Origin: Theodoxus fluviatilis | Taxonomy: Eukaryota; Mollusca; Gastropoda; Cycloneritida; Neritidae | Direction of reading: 5' to 3' | Assembly: GCA_034096865.1 (NCBI GenBank) | Contig: JAWQFJ010018220.1 | Location: 78,327-142,326, forward strand | Length of the DNA: 64,000 nt | In this document: in pieces, positions 56,820 to 64,000 of the stretch | How the letters are laid out: every line of letters begins with the position of its first letter | How positions within the stretch are numbered: the stretch's first letter is position 1 | Made by a program: the position numbers and the translations under genes | The notes under the pieces: generated by a model | Told to the model about the DNA's origin: nothing | Database searches by the model: none | What the model saw: only the letters and a program-made list of their open reading frames with translations

Positions 56820-59800
56820 CACCTCCTGCATCTAAACCTCTGTCCTGCACCTCCACCTCTGTCCTGCACCTCCACCTCTGACCTGCATATCCACCTCACT
56901 CCAGCACCTCCACCTCTCTCCTGCACCTCTACTCTCTCTTGCACCTCCACTTCTCTCCTGCACCTCCACCTCTCTCCTGCACCTCTACCTCTCTCTCCTG
57001 CACCTCCACCTCTCTCTCTCCTGCACCTCCACCTCTCTCTCCTGCACCTCCACCTCTCTTGTGCCTTTCCACGTACTCTCTCCTTCACCTCCCCCTCTCT
57101 CCAGCATCTTCACCTCTCTCCTGCACCTCCATCTCTCTCCAGCACATCCACCTCTGTCCTGCACCTCCTCCTCTATCCCGCACCTCCACCTCTTTCCTGC
57201 ACCTCCACCTCTTTCCTGCACCTCTATCTCTCTCCTGCACCTCCGCCTCTCTCCAGCACATCCACCTCTGTCCTGCACCTCCTCCTCTATCCCGCACCTC
57301 CACCTCTTTCCTGCACCTCCACCTCTTTCCTGCACCTCTATCTCTCTCCTGCACCTCCGCCTCTCTCCAGCACCTCCACCTCTTTCCTGCACCTCTATCT
57401 CTCTCCTGCACCTCCGCCTCTCTCCAGCACCTCCACCTCTCTCCAGCACCTTCATCTCTCTTCAGCACCTCCACCTCTGTCCGGCAACTATACCTCTCTC
57501 CTGCACCTCCACCTTTCTCCAGCACTTCCACCTCTTTCCTGCACCTCCATCTCTCTCCTACACCTCCGCCTCTCTCCTGCTTCTCCACCTCTCTCCTGCA
57601 CTTCTACCTCTCTCTCCTACTCCTAGACATCCACCTCTCTCCTGCATCTCTACCTCTCTCTCTTACTCCTAGGCCTCCACCTCTCTCCTGCACTTCCAAC
57701 TCTTTCCTGCACCTCCATCTCTCTCCTACACCTCCGCCTCTCTCTTGCACCTCTACCTCTTTCTTACTCCTAGGCCTCCACCTCTCTCCTGCACCTCTAC
57801 CTCTCTCTCCTACTCCTAGGCCTCCACCTCTCTCCTGCATCTCTACCTCTCTCTCCTACTCCTAGGCCTCCACCTCTCTCCTGCACCTCTACCTCTCTTT
57901 CCTACTCCTAGGCCTCCACCTCTCTCCTACATCTACCTCTCTTTCCTACTCCTAGGCCTCCACCTCTCTCCTGCATCTCTACCTCGCTGTCCTACTCCTA
58001 GGCCTCCACCTCTCTCCTGCACCTCTACCTCTCTCTCCTACTCCTAGGCCTCCACCTCTCTCCTGCACCTCTACCTCTCTCTCCTACTCCTAGGCCTCCA
58101 CCTCTCTCCTGCACCTCTACCTCTCTCTCCTACTCCTAGGCCTCCACCTCTCTCCTGCACCTCTACCTCTCTTTCCTACTCCTAGGCCTCCACCTCTCTC
58201 CTACATCTACCTCTCTTTCCTACTCCTAGGCCTCCACCTCTCTCCTGCACCTCTACCTCGCTGTCCTACTCCTAGGCCTCCACCTCTCTCCTGCACTTCC
58301 ACCTCTTTCCTGCACCTCCATCTCTCTCCTACACCTCCGCCTCTCTCCTGCACCTCCACCTCTCTCATGCAACTCCACCTCTCTCATGCATCTTTACCTC
58401 TCTCTCCTACTCCTAGGCCTCCACCTCTCCTTCACCTCTACCTCTGAGCTGCACCTCAAACTCACTCCAGCACCTCCACCTCTATCCTGCACATCCACCT
58501 CTCTCCTGCACCTCCACCTAGAGCTGTCCCGCACATTCACCTCTCTCCTGCACCTACACCTCTCTCCTGTACCTCCATCTCACTCCAGCACCTCCACCTC
58601 TCTCCTGCACTACCACAGGTCTCTCTCCTGCACCTCCACCTCTCTCCTGCACATTCACCTCTCTCCTACACCTACACCTCTCTCCTGCACATTCACCTCT
58701 CTCCTACACCTACATCTCTATTCTACACCTCCACCTCTCTCCTGCACATTCACCTCTCTCCTACACCTACACCTCTCTCCTGCACCTCCACCTCTCTCCA
58801 GCACCTCCACCTCTCTCCAGCACCTCCACCTCTCTCCTGCACCTCCACCTCTCTCCAGCACCTCCACCTCTCTCCAGCACATTCACCTCTCTCCTACACC
58901 TACACCTCTCTCCTGCACCTCCAACTCTCTCCAGCGCTTCCACCTCTCTCCTGCATCTCCACCTCTCTCCTGCACATTCACCTCTCTCCTGCACCTCCAA
59001 CTCTCTCCAGCACTTCCACCTCTCTCCTGCTCCTCCACCTCTCTCCAGCACCTCCACCTCTCTCCAGCACTTACATTCTCTCCTACACCTACACCTCTCC
59101 TGCGCCTCCGCCTCTCTCCTGCACCTCCGCCTCTCTCCTTCACCTCTACCTCTGTGCTGCACCTCCAACTCACTCCACCTCCACTCTCTCCTGCATCTCC
59201 ACCTCTCTCCTTCACCTCTACCTCTGTCCTGCACATTCACCTCTCTCCTACACCTCCACCTCTCTCCTGCACCTCAAAATCACTCCAGCACCTCCACCTC
59301 TCTCTTGCACCTCCTCCTCTCTCTTGCACCTCCTCCTCTCTCATGCACCTCCACCTCTCTCCAGCACCTCCACCTCTCTCCAGCACCTTCATCTCTCTCC
59401 AGCACCTTCATCTCTCTCCAGCACCTCCACCTCTCTCCAGCACCTTCAACTTTCCAGCACCTCCACCTCTCTCCAGCACCTCCACCTATTTCCTGCACCT
59501 CCACCTCTCTCCAGCACCTTCAACTTTCCAGCACCTCCACCTCTCTCCAGCACCTCCACCTATTTCCTGCACCTCCACCTCTCTCCAGCACATCCATCTC
59601 TCTCCTGCACCACTACCTCTCTCCTGCACCTCTGCCTCTCTCCTCCACCTCCACCTCTCTCTCCTACTCCTAGGCCTCCACCTCACTCCTTCAGCTCTAC
59701 CTCTGTCCTGCACCTCCCCCTCTCTCCTGCACCTCCACCTATCTCCTGCACCTTCACCTCTCTCTTGTGCCTCCACCTCTCTCCAGCATCTCCACATATC

Positions 59801-60240
59801 TCCTAACCCCTACCTCTCTCCTACACCTCTACCCCTCACCGGCACCTCCGCCTTTGTCCTGCACCTCCACTTCTCTCCTACACCTCCACCTCTCTCCTGC
59901 ACATTCTCCTCTCTCCTGCACTTCCTCCTCTCTCTTACACATCCACCTCTCTCCTGCACCTTTACCTCTCTCCTGCACCTCTCTCCTGCACCCCCACCTC
60001 TCTACAGCACCTCCACCTTTCTCCTGCACCTCTACCTCTCTCCTACACCTCCATCTCTGTCCTGCATCTACACCTCTCTCCTGCACCTCCACCTCTCTCC
60101 TGCACCTCTATCTCTCTCCTACACCTCCATCTCTCTCCTGCATCTACACCTCTCTTCTACGCCTTCACCTCTCTCCTGCACCTCTATCTCTCTCCAGCAC
60201 CTCAACCTCTCTCCTGCACCTCTACCTCTCTTCTACACCC
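56820..60240. repeat. CT-rich 19-bp minisatellite with a 45-bp variant block
   Basis: The basic unit is CTGCACCTCCACCTCTCTC (19 bp). A 114-bp block (six units) repeats at 57141 and 57255, marked by AGCACATCCACCTCTGTCC. Between about 57590 and 58290 a longer unit takes over, marked by CTACTCCTAGGCCTCCACC. Plus-strand frames are open for up to 626 codons for the same 1-mod-3 reason as the other arrays. Confidence 0.96.
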
Positions 60241-60244
60241 GTGC

Positions 60245-60985
60245 CTTAGGCTTTTCCCCTTCGTGAACAGCAGCAGTAAACCGCAGATACAATTTCTGGT
60301 GCTTCAAAGAGGACTCAGTGTGCATTACCAAATTTATACGTTTTCGCCCGAGCTCTGGCATACAAGTCAATGTAAGTCTGGTCAGTTTTGAAGAGAGAAG
60401 ACGGTCTAGACAACCATGTCCTGTCTCCAACCACCAGGCTTTTGTCTCGTTCGTGTCTTTCGAGTTTTCCAGAGTGGTTTTCGATCATGCTCTCTATGGA
60501 AAGTGACACGAGTCCCACGATATTAACGCTTGAGTCATGGGGTTCAACATTTTCCGACAAAGCCTCAAGAAAGCGTACATAATACGACAGATGAGAAACC
60601 GTATATGGCTGCAGCACAAAAACTGTGGTCTTCCAAACAGTTGTTTGGCCTAGGTGCAAGCTTTTCTCCTGCAGCGACACATCAGAGCTTCCTCACCAAA
60701 CCCTCTCGGCAACTGCCACTAAAAAGCATGCGGTCTTCACAAAGCTTGAGAAGGGTGCTGAAACAAACCACTCATTATTAAACCCAGGGCAGAGGGAAGG
60801 TTGGGTTACTCAAAACACCTTCGTAACTCACAAACGCAGACGCCACTTCAACCGTCAGTACCGGGTAAACACTGTGCGAACTAAACAATGATTATCGGAA
60901 TCCTTCATAGGAGGGTGCACATGCCTCTATGGGCAAAAAAAACGTCACGGTCGAAGTGACTTCATCTTAATCGAAATGTCACAGG
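60245..60985. other. Unique sequence between arrays, no supported gene
   Basis: Overlapping open frames of up to 121 codons on the minus strand (60680-60315) show no recognisable domain. Confidence 0.45.
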
Positions 60986-60989
60986 CTGG

Positions 60990-61055
<66 letters not shown>

Positions 61056-61118
61056 CCTCCCTCCCTCCCTCCCTCCCTCCTCCCTCCCTCCCTCCCTCCC
61101 TCCCTCCCTCCCCTCCCT

Positions 61119-61198
<80 letters not shown>

Positions 61199-61210
61199 TC
61201 TCTCTCTCTG
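60990..61210. repeat. (CT)n(CCCT)n(CT)n microsatellite
   Basis: CT tract, then CCCT units at 61051-61125, then CT again to 61208. Confidence 0.98.
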
Positions 61211-61211
61211 C

Positions 61212-61935
61212 GCTTTTTTCACACAAGGTGATCCAGGAGAGAACAGCTTGCGGCTTCCACAACATCAGGTTACCATGACTCCGTGCTTCAGTTAGACTAT
61301 ATCCGTTTTCTTCTTGTGCAGAAAAGGCGAGGAGTTGGAGAGGACGAGCATCACAGCCACGCCAACATAAGGAGCACTACATCAGGGCTATTGACATTGG
61401 CATTTCCCACCTTCTCACCTACCAACATCATCCACTGTTTTGTTTCAAAGACAGGCTCAGAAACTGTTTTCCAAAGGAGAAGAGATGGGGGGATATCTAC
61501 GGTAATTGATGCTAAGAACCCTAGAGGTAAACCAAGGTCTTACACAGATGAAAGAAGTGAACTTGTGCTTAGCAAATAACAGGGACTGTCATACAGCAAT
61601 CCAGCCAATTTAGATAGCTGATGATGACATGATTAAGTAATTATCTGGGTGGCCCCAATTGCCTGAAAATGCCAAAAAAGATAGGGCCAAAACACTTGAC
61701 AAGGGGGGGCTCTTCCTCTGAAGATTTTCAGTTGTCCTGCCCGTTATTGAAAAAAAAAATTGTTGTTTTCTCACAACAATCTGGAAAACTCTCTAGCAAT
61801 GATCATTCATAAGGAATTAGCTGTACATGATTTTTTTTAAATAGATAGTAGTAAAGAAAGAAATACAAAGATACATGCAGCATCTATCATAACATCTAAA
61901 TACTCGAGTGGGCGTTCACAATCTACCGCAAATAT
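61212..61935. other. Unique sequence, no supported gene
   Basis: A 98-codon plus frame at 61283-61579 has no recognised domain. Confidence 0.45.
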
Positions 61936-61936
61936 A

Positions 61937-62015
61937 GGTGGTGGTGGTGGCAGCGGTGGAGGTGGTGGTGGCAGCGGTGGAGGTGGTGGTGCATATGTGC
62001 CTGCTTGCGCACATG

Positions 62016-62048
<33 letters not shown>
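61937..62048. repeat. 24-bp GGT-rich duplication and (GT)n
   Basis: GGTGGTGGTGGCAGCGGTGG plus AGGT occurs twice in tandem, then GGTGGTGG, followed by a short GT tract at 62020-62048. Confidence 0.9.
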
Positions 62049-62054
<6 letters not shown>

Positions 62055-62380
62055 GTACTGTGTGTGTATCAACATTCAGATCACACACTTCTAATTAGTG
62101 CCAGCGGAGATGGTCTTTTAGAAGAAATGAAGTATGCTGGAGAAAATTATTGTCCTGGAGGTTTGGGCTGGAGGAACAGACCAGGAGAAAATTGGGAAGG
62201 AGGAAATCGGGAAGACAGGCTGTGTGTGGAAATTGAGCCTAGTGAGGATGACTGAGTGAGGAAAGCTGAGAAACAGGTTTAGGGCACTTTACACTAATGT
62301 ATATATCAGCCCCATCACCACATAAACTGGTATGCTTAATGGGAATAGGCATACTAGAAATAAAATATTTCGTTTAAAGA

Positions 62381-62686
<306 letters not shown>

Positions 62687-62879
62687 AAAAAGAACGTAAG
62701 GAAAAGAAAGAAGAAAGAAAAAAACCAAAAAAGCTAGTTTGTTGCAATGATTGTGGATTTGAACCAACTGACAAACCAGTAAGGATGAAGTGTACCTCCT
62801 TGACATGCGTCTCTTTGATGGATGAGCGACAGATGGCAAGAGAGGAAGGGAAGGAAAGAGAAGGATACAAGCAGAATGC

Positions 62880-63240
62880 AGGCAGCTCAAGACAGATAGA
62901 GGCAGCTCAAGACAGATAGAGGCAGCTCAAGACAGATAGAGGCAGCTCAAGACAGATAGAGGCAGCTCAAGACAGATAGAGGCAGCTCAAGACAGATAGA
63001 GGCAGCTCAAGACAGATAGAGGCAGCTCAAGACAGATAGAGGCAGCTCAAGACAGATAGAGGCAGCTCAAGACAGATAGAGACAGCTCAAGACAGATAGA
63101 GACAGCTCAAGACAGATGAGATAGAGGCAGCTCAAGACAGATGGAGACAGCTCAAGACAGATGGAGACAGATAGAGGCAGCTCAAGACAGATAGAGGCAG
63201 CTCAAGACAGATAGAGGCAGCTCAAGACAGATAGAGGCAG
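62880..63240. repeat. 20-bp tandem repeat, about 18 copies
   Basis: The unit is GGCAGCTCAAGACAGATAGA. The first ten copies are identical; the later ones carry GACAG and GATGG variants and partial units near 63115 and 63165. Confidence 0.97.
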
Positions 63241-64000
63241 TGTTACAACCCAAGGGGGTTACAACATTGTTGTCTATTTTAGAGATAGACTAACTCTCAA
63301 TAAAGACACGGAGGTGGAATGAATATAAAATTTCTATTGAAAACGGATTACCCGAATCTTCAGGCAAAACATGCAACATCAAACTAAAGTACTTCTTCAT
63401 GAATTATCAGAATTTAAAAATGACCAGCCAGTATCAATTATTAATTAAAGCCCTATAACTGTTCATCTTCATGAATAAAAGCCTAATAATGGTTCATCTT
63501 CATTACGACGAATAAAGGAGAGAGTTCAATGATGTTGGTAGCAGAGTTCTTAGCATCAGACTGAGAGTTCATTCTTTGTCAAAGTTCATCCGATGTTTAT
63601 GAAACACAGGGGACAGAGGGAGAAACAGGTTTCATTTCTACTCATCACTGGTTCTGTAGACATGGGCAGGAGATCTTCGGGATGAAGCGGGAGAGACCAC
63701 GGTGTCGTTCATTCTGGTGGCAAGGAGGTTTTCTCTTCCTCCACCGCTTCCATGGAAACACCACCATCAACCGTCCAGGCAACGGAAGGTAGTCGAGCAT
63801 GTCCGTTTCTCATCAGGGAGTGGTACCGACTGACTAGCGGTCAGCCATGTGTAGAAAGCGTTCAGCCTCCTCTGACCACGTCAACAATCCTCGGTGCACC
63901 AAGGGGTCATGAGACCAAACCCCCAGGAAACAGGGAATCTCTCGAAGTTGTCCTTCCAACTTCCCAAACTGGCCCGAGACCAAAACTTCTCCCTTCCATC
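63241..64000. other. Possible LTR start running off the window
   Basis: Directly after the 20-bp array the sequence starts TGTTACAACCCAAGGGGG and has an AATAAAG at about 63299, as many LTRs do. No second LTR, primer-binding site or coding region is inside the window, so this could also be ordinary unique sequence. Confidence 0.25.

Noticed and set aside
58386..60266. 626-codon Pro/Leu/Ser-rich open frame
   Set aside because: It is the CT-rich 19-bp array; overlapping frames on both strands are open too.
62880..63240. CRISPR array from regular 20-bp repeats
   Set aside because: The units are contiguous with no unique spacers, and the genome is eukaryotic. The same applies to the 22-, 31- and 34-bp arrays.

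Overview
This is a eukaryotic (animal) genomic window. Genes are split into short exons by GT-AG introns, coding density is very low, and microsatellites, minisatellites and small transposable elements fill most of the space. The two recognisable proteins are metazoan, and the repeat style (long CA/GA/AGG tracts, tRNA-derived SINEs, TTAA elements) suits a mollusc or another lophotrochozoan; the species cannot be named from sequence alone.

Layout. (1) 1-1850: a CpG-rich, repeat-poor stretch with no gene I can support. (2) 4613-14501, minus strand: a complete ten-exon gene for the AP-1 clathrin adaptor mu subunit (AP1M1/AP1M2 type, 422 codons). Its last coding intron but two uses a GC donor, and its last intron holds a TTAA-flanked piggyBac-like element. 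(3) 15240-15480: a CpG-rich putative promoter between the AP-1 mu gene and a divergent plus-strand gene. (4) 16087-22994, plus strand: a multi-exon gene whose product I do not recognise. Five coding exons join in consistent phases and at least one internal exon was not found; a 19-bp minisatellite of about 1.1 kb sits in one intron. (5) 22995-33300: intergenic, with a 34-bp minisatellite (26.3-27.7 kb) and a decayed non-LTR retrotransposon 3' end (29.2-30.05 kb). (6) 33679-42932, minus strand: seven exons of an ANKRD29-like ankyrin-repeat gene, nearly every exon being one 33-residue repeat with phase-0 introns. The N-terminal exon lies further upstream and was not found. Its introns hold two related MITEs, a foldback-like element, a full tRNA-derived SINE and a 31-bp tandem repeat. 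(7) 43-64 kb: no supported gene. It contains a 22-bp minisatellite of about 2.85 kb with 110-bp higher-order structure, a CT-rich 19-bp array of about 3.4 kb with a 114-bp higher-order repeat, a foldback element built around ACCGGT motifs, a 20-bp array, long GA/CT/GAAA tracts and a possible LTR start at the right edge.

The long open frames across the minisatellites (up to 994 codons) follow from unit lengths that are 1 mod 3 and lack stops; I do not regard them as genes. No operon-like co-function is expected. The one positional relation of note is the divergent arrangement of the AP-1 mu gene and the unrecognised plus-strand gene.
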